From Aphelidium insulamus (lineage: Eukaryota > Aphelidiomycota > Aphelidea > Aphelidiaceae), in the NCBI GenBank assembly GCA_036784855.1, contig JAZDSV010000002.1:680001-744000 (forward strand): a DNA stretch of 64,000 bases, in the 5' to 3' direction. Positions 34,544 to 44,366 of this stretch are shown piece after piece; the first letter of the stretch is position 1, and every line of letters begins with the position of its first letter. A program made the position numbers and the translations under genes. The notes under the pieces are model-generated. The model did not search any database. It was not told where the DNA came from and saw only the letters and a list, made by a program, of their open reading frames with translations.

Positions 34544-35098
34544 TTATTCATCGCGAGGCACATTTGTGTTGGTGGGACTAGAATTAGTCCAAAGGATCGA
34601 AGAGCAGCTAATTGTACCTTTCGGTGGCGCAGTAGGTTCGATGCTGTCTGGAAGTTTAGGCGTGCAGGACGTCAACGTTTTGTCATTGCTCTTGACTTCC
34701 AAATACCATTTCCCTTTCTCTTTCAACGTGTGATCCGGCATTTTAAAGTACAAATAATAGCTGGTAGAAGACTTGTACAAGCATGCTGTTTTGCGGTCAA
34801 TAAAGTATGACGCTGGGAGGCAGCTATTTTTGCTTGATTCTCCATTTGCTACTTGTGTTTGTGACTGATCGTTCGACGAAATGCATTGCTCTTCATCAAA
34901 GACTAGCCGAATACTCGAAATTCCGTTACTGGGCTTGGATGTCAACGGCCAGTAGGCCATCTGGTTTGATACGCAGGCTGAGATCCAGTAATTACATGCG
35001 TGTGTGGCTAGATGGGTCAAGTCAAAGTTACACTGTCTTATCGGAATTTTACATTCCGCTTCAAGCACAAGTACAAACACCAGAAATAGCGGCAGCAT
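34544..35098 (-). CDS. Unknown secreted cysteine-containing protein
   Basis: Single-exon ORF of 184 residues starting MLPLFLVFVLVLEAECKIPI, a signal peptide. The mature part has about eight cysteines (CKIPIRQC, HACNYWISAC, EEQC, NSCLPASYF, TACLYKSS, LTSC, ISCSS), a likely disulfide-bonded domain and N-glycosylation sequons near its end. It has no membrane segment after the signal and ends TNVPRDE. Its base composition is more A+T-rich than neighbouring genes. No family was recognised. Confidence 0.65.
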   Translation of the reverse strand: MLPLFLVFVLVLEAECKIPIRQCNFDLTHLATHACNYWISACVSNQMAYWPLTSKPSNGISSIRLVFDEEQCISSNDQSQTQVANGESSKNSCLPASYFIDRKTACLYKSSTSYYLYFKMPDHTLKEKGKWYLEVKSNDKTLTSCTPKLPDSIEPTAPPKGTISCSSILWTNSSPTNTNVPRDE

Positions 35099-35346
35099 TA
35101 TTATCAGCTTGATAAACTGAAACTAAAATTGCTACCTGTGAAGAAAATTCCCATCATTTTATAGCTGTGCCAGGTTGGTTACACAAAGTCATGAAACCAC
35201 GTTTCATATTGCATGAAACCACACGTTTCATATTGAGCAGGCTGGAGCAGGTTCGGTTTCACAAGAACAAAGGATTCCAACCGACCAATCACACGCCGCC
35301 AAATACACTTGATGTAAAAGGGGCGCTGCGTCCTCACTGATAAAAA
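35099..35346. promoter_or_regulatory. Divergent intergenic region with paired inverted-repeat motifs
   Basis: This 248-bp gap separates two divergent secreted-protein genes. At 35190-35211 and 35212-35235 lie two near-identical adjacent units. Each has a GAAAC / GTTTC inverted repeat flanked by CAT and ATATTG, and the second carries two extra central bases. Their position midway between the genes would suit a regulator binding site, but no function is shown. Confidence 0.4.
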
Positions 35347-37035
35347 ATGCGATTTGCCACGGCCGCGATCTTGCTGCTCGGCTCTGCGTGGCATTTGAGC
35401 GCGCTGGCAGCCGGCGGCGGATGCCACTTACCGCTGCGCAGAAGCAGTAGTACGTGCAGTAGCAGTAGCTGGGAACTGGCTCGAGGTTTCTGCGTCGCGG
35501 ACAGCATGTTCAGCGGCCCCGACGAGTATCCCCACGCGGACAGACACCGCGACGTCAAGCGCAATCTGAAGGAGCTGTTCAGTCTGCAGAACGACCAGCG
35601 ACCCTGGTTCCCCGAAGGCTGCATGGAACGCTATATGCGCAGCAAGAAGCTACTGGCCGACGACGCCAAGTTCCCGCTCTACGAGCTGTGGGAGCTGAAG
35701 GAGCCGCGGGAGAAGCGCGCGTCAAGGGAGTACTTGAACCGCTGGCTGGAGGCGCGCGGCAAGATGAAGCGCATTGTCAACGATGCCTCGATGAAATACA
35801 GGGGCCAGAACGTGATGCTCCCGCTGGTAGTCAAGGATCTGGGGCCGATCCTGATGGCGCTCTGGGCACTCATGGAACGGCCAGAGTACCCGTCGCTGGA
35901 CGGCTGGAACTTTGAAGTGGTGCGGCGCAAGCTGGAAGAGCGAAAGAATGAGCAGGAGCAGGGGCCACCCAGGAAGAAGAACTGGTTTTCATCCTTTTTT
36001 GCGCGCGCATTCGCCCCGCGTTATCCGCCGCTGTACCGTCGCACGGTAAGTCACTACCGCCGATACATGCCAGACTTGGCGCACGGCCCAATATTTGCCG
36101 CGATGTACGCCTTCTCGCTGCTCGGCAGTGAGATACCGATCGGTGAGACAAAGACACGCGAGGCCCTCATATCGCTGATGAAGGATGTGTACGGCGAGCA
36201 GTGCTCCGTCATCAGTCACATGAAGCTCTCGATAGTGGGCCACCAGATGCTGGAACATTTGGACGCGCACCTGAGCGGCGGCGGATTCACAAAAGACTGG
36301 CGCACTCTCACCAACTCCCAGGCCAGCATGTGGTCCATGACCACCAATGCCAATAAGAATGCCAAGAACCTGGAACGGGCCGCCGCCAAGGACGAGCCAC
36401 TGCTGGTGCAAGAGATGATTGATCTGCGCGACAATGAGGAGCAGTACTGCTCTGCCGTAGATGATGACGAGTTTGCGTGCATCGAGGACGGGGCGGAAGA
36501 GGAGGTCGAGGAAGAAGAAGAAGAAGAATACGAGGACGAGGAGGATGCGGACCAGGACGACGAGGTGTCACCGGAGAAATTGGATCTCTTGCGCCGAATC
36601 CCGGACTATGTGGGCGACATTACGCAACTGGCACTGATGGACCACTTTGCGACGGTTCACGTGGCCAGCGCCGCATACGCCAACGCGCTGCAGCCCCACT
36701 CACCGTTCAATCCGCTGTCGTGGTTCTCGCTCTCGATGTCCAGCTTCCATCCGCGGTTCAGCCCGTTCACGCGGGCACTGTTTTACTTTGGCCGGACATT
36801 CATGCAGATCGCCGGCAAAATTGTCAACGACCACAGGTACAAGGATGTCGGGTTCCGACTGTACAGACTCCGTGACGACAAAGAAATGTCGATCAAGCGC
36901 TCGGTGCTGCCCATTTGGCGGCGCAACTCGGAGGATCTGGAGGAGAGGTTTGGATATGCAAAGTACCCGGGCACCTTCTCCGACTACCTGTTCTCGATTA
37001 GCCAGGATCAGTGTCCCGCAGCCACAGTAGCATAG
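35347..37035 (+). CDS. Unknown 562-residue secreted or lumenal protein
   Basis: Single-exon gene, unusual in this intron-rich window. A signal peptide (MRFATAAILLLGSAWHLSAL) is followed by a short Ser/Cys segment. The body is largely helical, with motifs such as HRDVKRNLKELFSLQNDQRP and LPLVVKDLGPILMALWALME. A strongly acidic run lies near residues 375-400 (EEEVEEEEEEEYEDEEDADQ). The C-terminal part has SPFNPLSWFSLSMSSFHPRF and GRTFMQIAGKIVNDHRYKDV. No transmembrane helix is obvious beyond the signal. I do not recognise the family. Confidence 0.75.
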   Translation: MRFATAAILLLGSAWHLSALAAGGGCHLPLRRSSSTCSSSSWELARGFCVADSMFSGPDEYPHADRHRDVKRNLKELFSLQNDQRPWFPEGCMERYMRSKKLLADDAKFPLYELWELKEPREKRASREYLNRWLEARGKMKRIVNDASMKYRGQNVMLPLVVKDLGPILMALWALMERPEYPSLDGWNFEVVRRKLEERKNEQEQGPPRKKNWFSSFFARAFAPRYPPLYRRTVSHYRRYMPDLAHGPIFAAMYAFSLLGSEIPIGETKTREALISLMKDVYGEQCSVISHMKLSIVGHQMLEHLDAHLSGGGFTKDWRTLTNSQASMWSMTTNANKNAKNLERAAAKDEPLLVQEMIDLRDNEEQYCSAVDDDEFACIEDGAEEEVEEEEEEEYEDEEDADQDDEVSPEKLDLLRRIPDYVGDITQLALMDHFATVHVASAAYANALQPHSPFNPLSWFSLSMSSFHPRFSPFTRALFYFGRTFMQIAGKIVNDHRYKDVGFRLYRLRDDKEMSIKRSVLPIWRRNSEDLEERFGYAKYPGTFSDYLFSISQDQCPAATVA

Positions 37036-37104
37036 ACTCCATAGCCATTATGATGTGTCGTTACGTGTGTCAGCATCCTGCCGTGCTAGTAAATAACATT
37101 GCTT

Positions 37105-37228
37105 GCACAGTGCAAATGTCGTCGGCGTATGGATCATCAAGCACGCCAGTAACGCAACAAGATATCGCACAGTGCAAATGTCGTCGGCGTATGGATCATC
37201 AAGCACGCCAGTAACGCAACAAGATGTC
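37105..37228. repeat. 62-bp tandem duplication over the GNAT start codon
   Basis: Two direct copies with a period of 62 bp, nearly identical. Each contains the ATG and the next ~50 bases of the acetyltransferase N-terminus. Because 62 is not a multiple of three, the upstream ATG (37116) reads out of frame after the first copy and stops at TAA, while the downstream ATG (37178) opens the real gene. Confidence 0.9.
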
Positions 37229-37952
37229 GCACGGGCAGACTCGGTGTTGCCGCAGCTGCGCTATGTACTGCCCACCATGCGAGTTAAAGTGGCGCGCTTC
37301 ATCGCGAGTATGGCCGGTGCAGCGGGAGTACGCAGCCAGCTCCACGAAATGCTCAACGAAGAGGTGCTTGGCGGTTGCAGCTATCCGCAGGAACACCCGC
37401 TCACAGACGCACAATTCGACGCGTACTTTCTCTCCGCCCACGCATACATTGTGGTGGTGGATGATGATAATGATATGGACTCTGCTGCAATAGAAGTGCT
37501 GGGCACTTTCTACATCAAGCCCAAGTACTTGTTTGCAAGGCAGCACATTACCGTCACCACTTAATATCACGCAGCTTTCCTGGGCGATGCTCTCACGTTT
37601 GCAACGGTGGCTTCATAACTTCCGTCAAGCATCGCGGCCACGGCATCGGCACCGTAATGGGCAAGGCATTCTTGCAGCTTGCACCAGCCCTGGGATACAA
37701 ATGTATGTCAACTATTTGCATGTATATAATATATATATATATAATGCAAATACTATAATTATATACAAGTATTTATAACCACACGCAGCGTCCATGTTCA
37801 ACCTGGTGTTTGTGAACAATGAAGCATCGGTGAAGCTGTGGCGCCGGCTCGAATTTTTGGAAATCGGCCGACTTCCAAGCGCCGGCAGACTGCGCAACAG
37901 TGACAAGCTTGTGGACGCACTGATGTTTTACAAGGAGTTTACCGCGCAATAG
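37178..37952 (+). CDS. GNAT-family N-acetyltransferase, MPR1-like
   Basis: Three exons (37178-37524, 37575-37702, 37789-37952) give 212 residues. The start MSSAYGSSSTPVTQQDVARA is the second, in-frame copy of a duplicated segment. Conserved blocks are FYIKPNFPGRCSHVCNGGFI (joined across intron 1), the acetyl-CoA loop HRGHGIGTVMGKAFL, and GYKSSMFNLVFVNNEASVKL followed by WRRLEFLEIGRLP. These recall the fungal family that includes yeast Mpr1, which acetylates proline analogues. The true substrate is unknown. Confidence 0.82.
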
Positions 37953-38092
37953 AGCTGCCAATTAGTGGTTATTTAACTTAATTATTTGCCCATAGTCAAC
38001 ACATATTTACAAGTGTAAAGTATTGCTGCAATACTATTACAGCAATAATACATTGAAGCCTTTGTGCGTGTTAATACAAACGCGTTGACACA

Positions 38093-38869
38093 ATGCTCGG
38101 CAGGCGACTAATTGTGCGGGCGTTGACGCGCCGCGGTGGCCGATTTGCAAGCAGCGGCGTGAAGGTGGCACCGCCGGTGACGGCAAGCAGCTCAGCGTCA
38201 CCACCACCACCCACTGCCGACAGGAGTGCGCCGTCGCCGCCTAGCCGGTTCCACGAGATATACGCGTCGCCCATGGCACGCACCCTCACCGGTCTCAAGA
38301 TGGTGTCGCTGACGGGGTGCTCGGTGGCGGCGATATCCGCCCCTTATTTGCTTTACGGCGGCGCGTCCACCCTGCCATTCGGTGCCAGGCTGGGGACGGC
38401 GGCTGTCGGTACGCGTCCCTGTTTGTAGTATCATGATATATATTCATGGCCATTGCCAGTGCTGGCCACGGGTTTCGGCAGTACGGCGGTGCTGCAGTCC
38501 TTTGCCAAGTGTGTCGCCACGCGCATATCCGTGCAGCCCAGTGTCGATGCGCTGTACCGCGCCGCCCACCCCGACAGGGCTGCCACCAGCGACGATAAGG
38601 AGGGTGATGATCTATCGGCTGTTGGAGGGTGGAGGGATGTACGGCTGCGCATAGAGACGCTGAACTGGCGGGCGGGGCGCACCGTTGACGAGATCCCCGT
38701 GACGCAGCTGCGCGCCTTCCCCAACGGCATAGTGTCCAACCTGGAGTGGCGCCGACCGGACGGCTCGTCGCGCTACTACTTTGTGCCCACGGAGCACATT
38801 CAGGCACAGTCGGACGCGGTGGCCTGGCTGTGGCACTGGGTGCAGCTGCAGCAAGCGGACACTGACTGA
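38093..38869 (+). CDS. TMEM70: TMEM70-family mitochondrial membrane protein
   Basis: Two exons (38093-38408, 38460-38869). The N-terminus is Arg-rich and Ser-rich (MLGRRLIVRALTRRGGRFAS), consistent with mitochondrial targeting. Two hydrophobic segments form a hairpin (LKMVSLTGCSVAAISAPYLL and VLATGFGSTAVLQSFAK), and the C-terminal matrix-type domain includes IETLNWRAGRTVDEIPVTQL and WRRPDGSSRYYFVP. TMEM70 promotes assembly of ATP synthase and complex I in animals. TMEM186 and TMEM223 share this fold, so the exact orthologue is less certain than the superfamily. Confidence 0.75.
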
Positions 38870-39043
38870 CACTGACAGTAGAGGAGGAGTGGCTGCTCCA
38901 TATGTGCAATACAGTGGTGGTTCTTTGTACACCGCGGCATTATACACACCGTGCAGCCCTTCACTGACACAGAGTGCAGCGGTCCAAATAGCATACGCAC
39001 ATAACAGATATGCACATACTCACGGCAGTCAACCCACTGCTTG

Positions 39044-40489
39044 TTACAGTCGGCGCCGCGGGTCCGTGGCGGTGGTGGGCGTGCTGGCCACGGATTGTTG
39101 TGCCAGCAGCAGTCCCAGCAACTGTTTCTGCTGCTCTTGCTGCGGCGTGAGTGGCGCTCCCGTGTCGCCAATACCGCTCGATTCCAATTGCAGTTGCCAT
39201 GCTGCGGATGCGGCGCTGCCCGTGCCCGGGTGCTGCTGGCCAGTGGTCACCGAGAGTCCGCCAGCAGCGGCAGTGTTGTTGGCGGCCGTGCCCGACGCAT
39301 TATTTTTAGCTTCTACTTCTTCATCGTCGTCGTCATCATCGTTAAAGTAGGACGGCATGGCCGAAGCAGTTATCGATGTGCCAGTTTCAGTCGGTGCCGC
39401 AGCGGCGCCCACTGTTTTCTTCAGTATGCTGTGTATGCTGGAGGCCGGAGTGGCCGAGGCTGGTGTGGCCGGTGCCATCGGGTTGGTGTCGCCGCCAAAC
39501 GCAGACAAAATAGTGGCGATTGTGGCGGGATCCGGTTCGGCTGGCGGCTCTTCTTGTACTACTGCTTCAGCCGGTTGTGGTTGTGGTATGTCGGACCGCT
39601 TGTCGGGTGAGGCAAACTTGGCCTTTTGTCTGGGCGGTGGGGTTGATCTGTGTTGTTCGCTCTCTGGTTCGCGTCGTTTCCTGGACGGGCTGGCAGATTC
39701 TGCGATTGCTGTTGGTGTCTGCTTATTCGCATCCAAAGCATCGTCATTCGCGATATCATGGTTGTCAGTCTCGGTGGAAGGCTGTGGCGAAGTGGGACGC
39801 GGTGAATGCGTCGGCGGCGGCGACACAGACTGCGAGAAGAAGGTGCTGTGTTTGGCGCGTATTGCATCCAGCACGGCCACATCAAAAATTTTCACTCGCC
39901 GCCACACCGACACCATCCTGCTCATCTTTTCCTGCAGCGTCGTTGTTAGCATGCATATCATTGTATAGTGTACAGATATACAGATTGTAGATGTCTGTAT
40001 GTATAGGTGACCACATATGCAAAAGTATATCAATATCAATAGAGTCAACCTTGTCCTTTTCGGCGCAGTGCACCGCTGCATCCATTATGCCGGGCAGTTT
40101 GGCTTCCAAACGCTGCAGCAATGCACCGACATACTTGTCCCCGCCGCCCGGTTCCGCCATGCTCTTGCGGCACGCGCGGCCAATCGAGTCCAGGGCGTAT
40201 ATGGCGGGCAGCTTGTACTCTACCAGTCGATATCAGCGGTCTCCATGCTAATCAAACAACAGCAGCACTCACCTGGGGCGCACTTGGCAATGAAGCGTTC
40301 CACTACGTGTACGGTCAGCTTGTAGCTCTGCGCATCGTCAGCTATGCCAGTAGGTACTATTACTAAGCGCACCCGGGCACTGCGCAGGGCCAGCTTGGTG
40401 GCTGTCTGTATCTTGGACGCAGATATGGGCAGCTTGGTGCTGGCCAGTGAGAAGAACTCGTCGTCAAACTGCTGCAAGGCGGCGTCCAT
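39044..40489 (-). CDS. RNA polymerase II CTD-interacting-domain protein
   Basis: Three exons from MDAALQQFDDEFFSLASTKL. The CID/RPR domain covers roughly residues 1-150: ISASKIQTATKLALRSARVR, VVERFIAKCAPEYKLPAIYA, LDSIGRACRKS, then KYVGALLQRLEAKL and KMSRMVSVWRRVKIFDVAVL. CIDs bind phosphorylated Pol II CTD (Pcf11, Nrd1/Seb1, SCAF4/8). The remaining ~300 residues are disordered, with SPSRKRREPE, an Asp run (NDDDDDDEE) and a Gln-rich C-terminus (TPQQEQQKQLLGLLL). No RRM was found, unlike Nrd1/Seb1 and SCAF. The 40489-39044 span converges on TMEM70. Confidence 0.85.
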
Positions 40490-40982
40490 GTTGTCGCTTT
40501 ATAGAGAAAAAAAAGGCAATTGGGCCACAGCGGAAAAGGCACCGAAGGAAACAAGAAACCATCAAGCAAACGCTTATACATACAATGCCACAGCTTTCGT
40601 CAGTATTAAAAAGGTGTGATTATATTCCATTGCGGCTCCTACTCAAGGTAGGGTGCTGGCAGTGTAATGGATTAATCTGCTGTAAATGAAGGTAATAAAA
40701 AGGAAAGAAGGAAAGAGCAAAAGAGATAAGGAAAGAGCAAAAGAGAGAAGAAAAGCAGAAGTGAATAGTGAAGGGAAGGCACAGAATGAAGTATTTTGAA
40801 AGTAATCAACGGAGATCGCAGAAGGAACTAGGAGAAGGAGAAAAGAACATGTAGCAGGAAGAAGTGAGAAAGTGAGAAATGAGGCATAGAGCAGGAACAA
40901 CACCCAAAGTAGTACTGTGAGCAGATGAGCGAACCCGGATATAAATAAGAATGTACGATCCAGGAAAGATGAACAATTCACA
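40490..40982. other. Divergent intergenic region with long polypurine tract
   Basis: Between the divergent CID and LOA1 genes. From about 40686 to 40925 the plus strand is strongly purine-rich (AAAGGAAAGAGCAAAAGAGA-type sequence, with one ~20-bp unit repeated in tandem near 40700-40755). No coding signal was found. It should hold both promoters. Confidence 0.6.
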
Positions 40983-41487
40983 ATGGAGAAGTTTAATCAA
41001 TGGCGAGACGCTGCCACCGGAATTCACCCATTTGTGCCGGTGGGCGGCCCTTCTTCACCGCGCTCTCCGGTACGCCTCACTCAGCGATATGCACTTGCTG
41101 TGTTGCTCGCTCTACTTCATTTCTCATAAGCCATCTTGCCCATTTACTCGTCTCCACGCACCCCGTAGAATGCGGTGATCAAGTACTGGCTACTGGGACC
41201 GGTGGTGTCCACGGTGAAGCTGGTGCTGCTGTTGGCGCTGTCGGCTGTATTTGTGGCTGGATGGAGTCTGTGCCAGCTGCTGCGCTTGATGTCCCCGGTA
41301 GGTGAATATCTGGACAGTACATACTTCTGAAATCTTGACTCTATCGCACTGCAGCTGGTCCCATTTGTGGCGTGCCGCGTCATTGAGCGCCTGATATGCG
41401 CGCTGGCCGTTCGACTAATGCTGCTGGTGCTTGGTTTTCATCGCATTGACACCGAGTGGGGCTCATTACGCAAAGGGTACGTCTCTG

Positions 41488-41521
<34 letters not shown>

Positions 41522-42477
41522 CAGTGCATCTACAGCCTCGCATGTACTAATATATGGCAGCAATATGACGGACCGCGGGAATCAGCCATGGCCCATTGGT
41601 GCGCACGTTAAGCGTGGCCACATCATCCTGGCCAACCATTCGTCATACATCGATGTGCTGTACTTGTACTTTAGGCACGTGCACATCCGCTTTACTTGCA
41701 CGGCATAGATTCAACTCTTCAACAGGTTTTCACCAGTGTTCACGCGCGTCTTGGATGAGAGTGATGGTGACGGAACGAGTAGAGAGGGCCGTGTGCTGGT
41801 GCCCATTTCCGTGTTTCAAGCGCTCATGGACTCGATATGGCCGCCGGTGCTGGGCGGTGCTGATCCGCGCGGAGCCATGACTGCCACCGAGGTGTCCACC
41901 ATGGCTATAGATCGACTTTTGGGACCAGTGGTGGTCTTTGCAGAACGTACCACTAGCAATGGACGTGGACTGCTCCAGATGCAATACCCATTTGTACAAC
42001 CTGGTGGGCATCCCGCAGTCCCTGTGCACTTTATCGGTCTACGGTACAGCCCATAGTATTTATTTATTTATGTTGGTGATAGCACTGTCAGGTATTATTA
42101 CGGCGAAGTAACACCTAGCTATACTTGCGGCAGCGTGGCTATGCATCTGTTCCGCTTGTGCTGCCAGGCAAGTACCGACTCCCCTACAGAAACATTCACT
42201 GTAACCGTGCTGTCAGTGGAACAACACTTTGAATGTCCGGTTTCTGTTGCCGACAGAGAACCCGCTGAATATCGGCGCAACCAAGGGGGAAGTGGATCCA
42301 ACTGCGGTGCTATCCGCCGACAAGGCATCCATTGTGGCAGAGACGTTGGCGCAGTTGCTGCGTCTGAAACGCACCCAACAGTCACTGGACACCAAGCGCG
42401 AGTTTCTGGCGGCATTTGCGTTAAAGTCGAGTGGCAAGCGGGCGTACTCTGCCAAAAGCGTCAAGAAGGACGCATAG
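40983..42477 (+). CDS. LOA1: LOA1-type lysophosphatidic acid acyltransferase (PlsC family)
   Basis: Membrane acyltransferase of glycerophospholipid synthesis. Seven exons (40983-41069, 41169-41297, 41355-41476, 41561-41674, 41726-42043, 42092-42167, 42217-42477) give 368 residues. The start MEKFNQWRDAATGIHPFVP strongly resembles yeast Loa1/Vps66 (MEKYxNWRDxGTGIxPFxP). Two hydrophobic segments follow, then the PlsC HX4D motif NHSSYIDVL and the substrate motif ERTTSNGRG. The C-terminus is basic. Introns 4 (41675-41725, GCACGT) and 6 (42168-42216, GCAAGT) are GC-AG, forced by frame and family alignment. Confidence 0.9.
41488..41522. repeat. (TA)n microsatellite in LOA1 intron 3
   Basis: An interrupted TA run shortly after the GTACGT donor of the intron at 41477-41560. 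Confidence 0.85.
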
Positions 42478-42712
42478 ACACAACGGGAGAGGCACATTGA
42501 AATGCAACTGCAATACACACACATTGTGTCCATGTGAACACTACGATAACTCTTGAGTGCATTTACAAAGCACATATAAGCATATGGGGAAAAGTGCGGG
42601 AATATGTTCATACAGATACATACATATGTAGCAGATAGAGGCAGACACATACTTTTGTAGGGCAACGCGCACAGACGAGTAAACAGCTCCCACGCCTCCA
42701 AAGCAAATCTTC

Positions 42713-44273
42713 ATGATCGCGCTGTTATCGCTGCGCGCTCGATGCCTTGGCGCCTCAGCGCTGTCGGTGGCTGGACCGCGTGTTCGCCGCCTGGCCACGC
42801 TACAGGCACGCCCAGTGCACCTATTCCCATCAATTCCATTAAGCTGGCCAGGCGTCGCGGCTAGTAGTGGAGCGCACCACCGCGCCCAAGCCACTCGTGC
42901 CCAACAAGGACCTGGTGTTTGGCCGCTACTTCACGGACCACATGCTGCTGGCAGAGTTTGACGCGGATGGTTCGGCAAGTGCTGGCGGCGAGAAGGGCTG
43001 GTCGGCGCCGCGGATCTGTCGCTACGGACCGCTCTCACTGGACCCCAGTGCCGTGGTGTTTCACTACGCCGTCGAGGTCTGTAGTCTAATCAGCTAGTTA
43101 GTGTGTAGGTATCCGTCACTCACGCCATGGTGTGTGCAGTGCTTTGAGGGAATGAAGGTGTACAAGGACCGCGAGGGCCGCGTGCGTCTATTCCGCCCCG
43201 ACATGAACATGGCGCGGTTGAAGCGCTCGGCCGCCAGATTTGCGCTCCCGGCACGTGTTCACTATAGTATCGACACTCCCTACTGAATAATAATAATACT
43301 TGACAGGATTTTGATACCAAAGAGCTGTTGGAGTGCATCAAGCAGTTGGTGCTGCTGGACAAGCACTGGATCCCTGCAGAGCGTGGTTACTCGCTGTACC
43401 TGCGCCCTGCCATCATTGCTTCGCAGGTGTGTGTTGATATAGTAAAATGTTCATATTAAAGTATAAACCTTCGAAGGAGTCGCTGGGAGTGGGTCCATCA
43501 TCGCAGGCGACACTGATGGTAATCTGCTCGCCGGTGGGACCGTATTATCGCACGGGGTTTGCGGCAGTCAGTCTGCTGGCAGACCCGGCCAACATCCGCG
43601 CCTGGCCCGGCGGTGTGGGCGACTGTAAAGTGGGCGGCAATTATGCGCCGGGTATTCTGCCACAACTACTGGCCGCCAAGCAGGGGTTCCAGCAGAACCT
43701 GTGGCTGTTCCCCTTGCAGTCCAGGCAAGGCCAAGACAGTCTGGCCGGACAGCACCAGATCACCGAAGTCGGCACCATGAACTGTTTTGTGTACTGGCGC
43801 AACGAGCAGGGCGAGACCGAGCTGGTCACACCGGCACTCGATGGCACAATTCTCCCGGGAGTCACACGTGACTCTATACTCGCATTGACCCGCGGCTGGG
43901 GCGAGTTTAAAGTGCGCGAGGGGCTCGTCACCATGGAACAGGTGGCGCGTGCTAGCAAAGAGGGGCGCCTAATTGAGATGTTTGGTGCGGGCACCGCGGC
44001 CATTGTCTCTCCCATCAAGCGCATACGCTTTGTCACTGCCAGAGATCGCGCGAGTGGCGAGGCCACTTCATACACTGTACGTCTATGTTTATACATGCAC
44101 TCGCACAGATAATGAACTTTATGACTAACTACATTCAACAGGATGTGGATGTGCCGCTGGACCCTACAGATCCCAAATCGCAGGCTGGCCCGCTGGCAAA
44201 ACGCCTCGCCGACACCATTATGGGCATTCAGTACGGCGAGGTGAAGGATCATCCGTGGTCAGTGCTGCTGTGA
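42713..44273 (+). CDS. BCAT2: Branched-chain amino acid aminotransferase, mitochondrial
   Basis: Fold-type IV PLP enzyme for Val, Leu and Ile transamination. The N-terminus ([20 protein letters not shown] ... RRLATLQ) is a mitochondrial presequence. The core follows: [49 protein letters not shown], the PLP-lysine segment [22 protein letters not shown] and [20 protein letters not shown]. Six or more exons. The intron at 43251-43306 has a GCACGT donor fixed by frame (FALP joined to [11 protein letters not shown]). The first intron is either 42806-42851 (GCACGC donor) or 42815-42851 (GT donor); both keep frame. Confidence 0.95.
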
Positions 44274-44366
44274 CGGCACCTCTGTAGACAGAAGTATTAT
44301 ATAGTGTATGACAATGTCCATCTATATATATCTATATATATTTCTGTGTACTTGGAGGTATGGGGC

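Noticed and set aside
37116-37214. Separate small gene at the first duplicated ATG
   Set aside because: The frame is a direct consequence of the 62-bp duplication and ends soon after; it is better treated as an upstream ORF.
38781-39968. Plus-strand frames opposite the CID protein tail
   Set aside because: They are Ser/Cys/Val-rich shadows of disordered minus-strand coding sequence.
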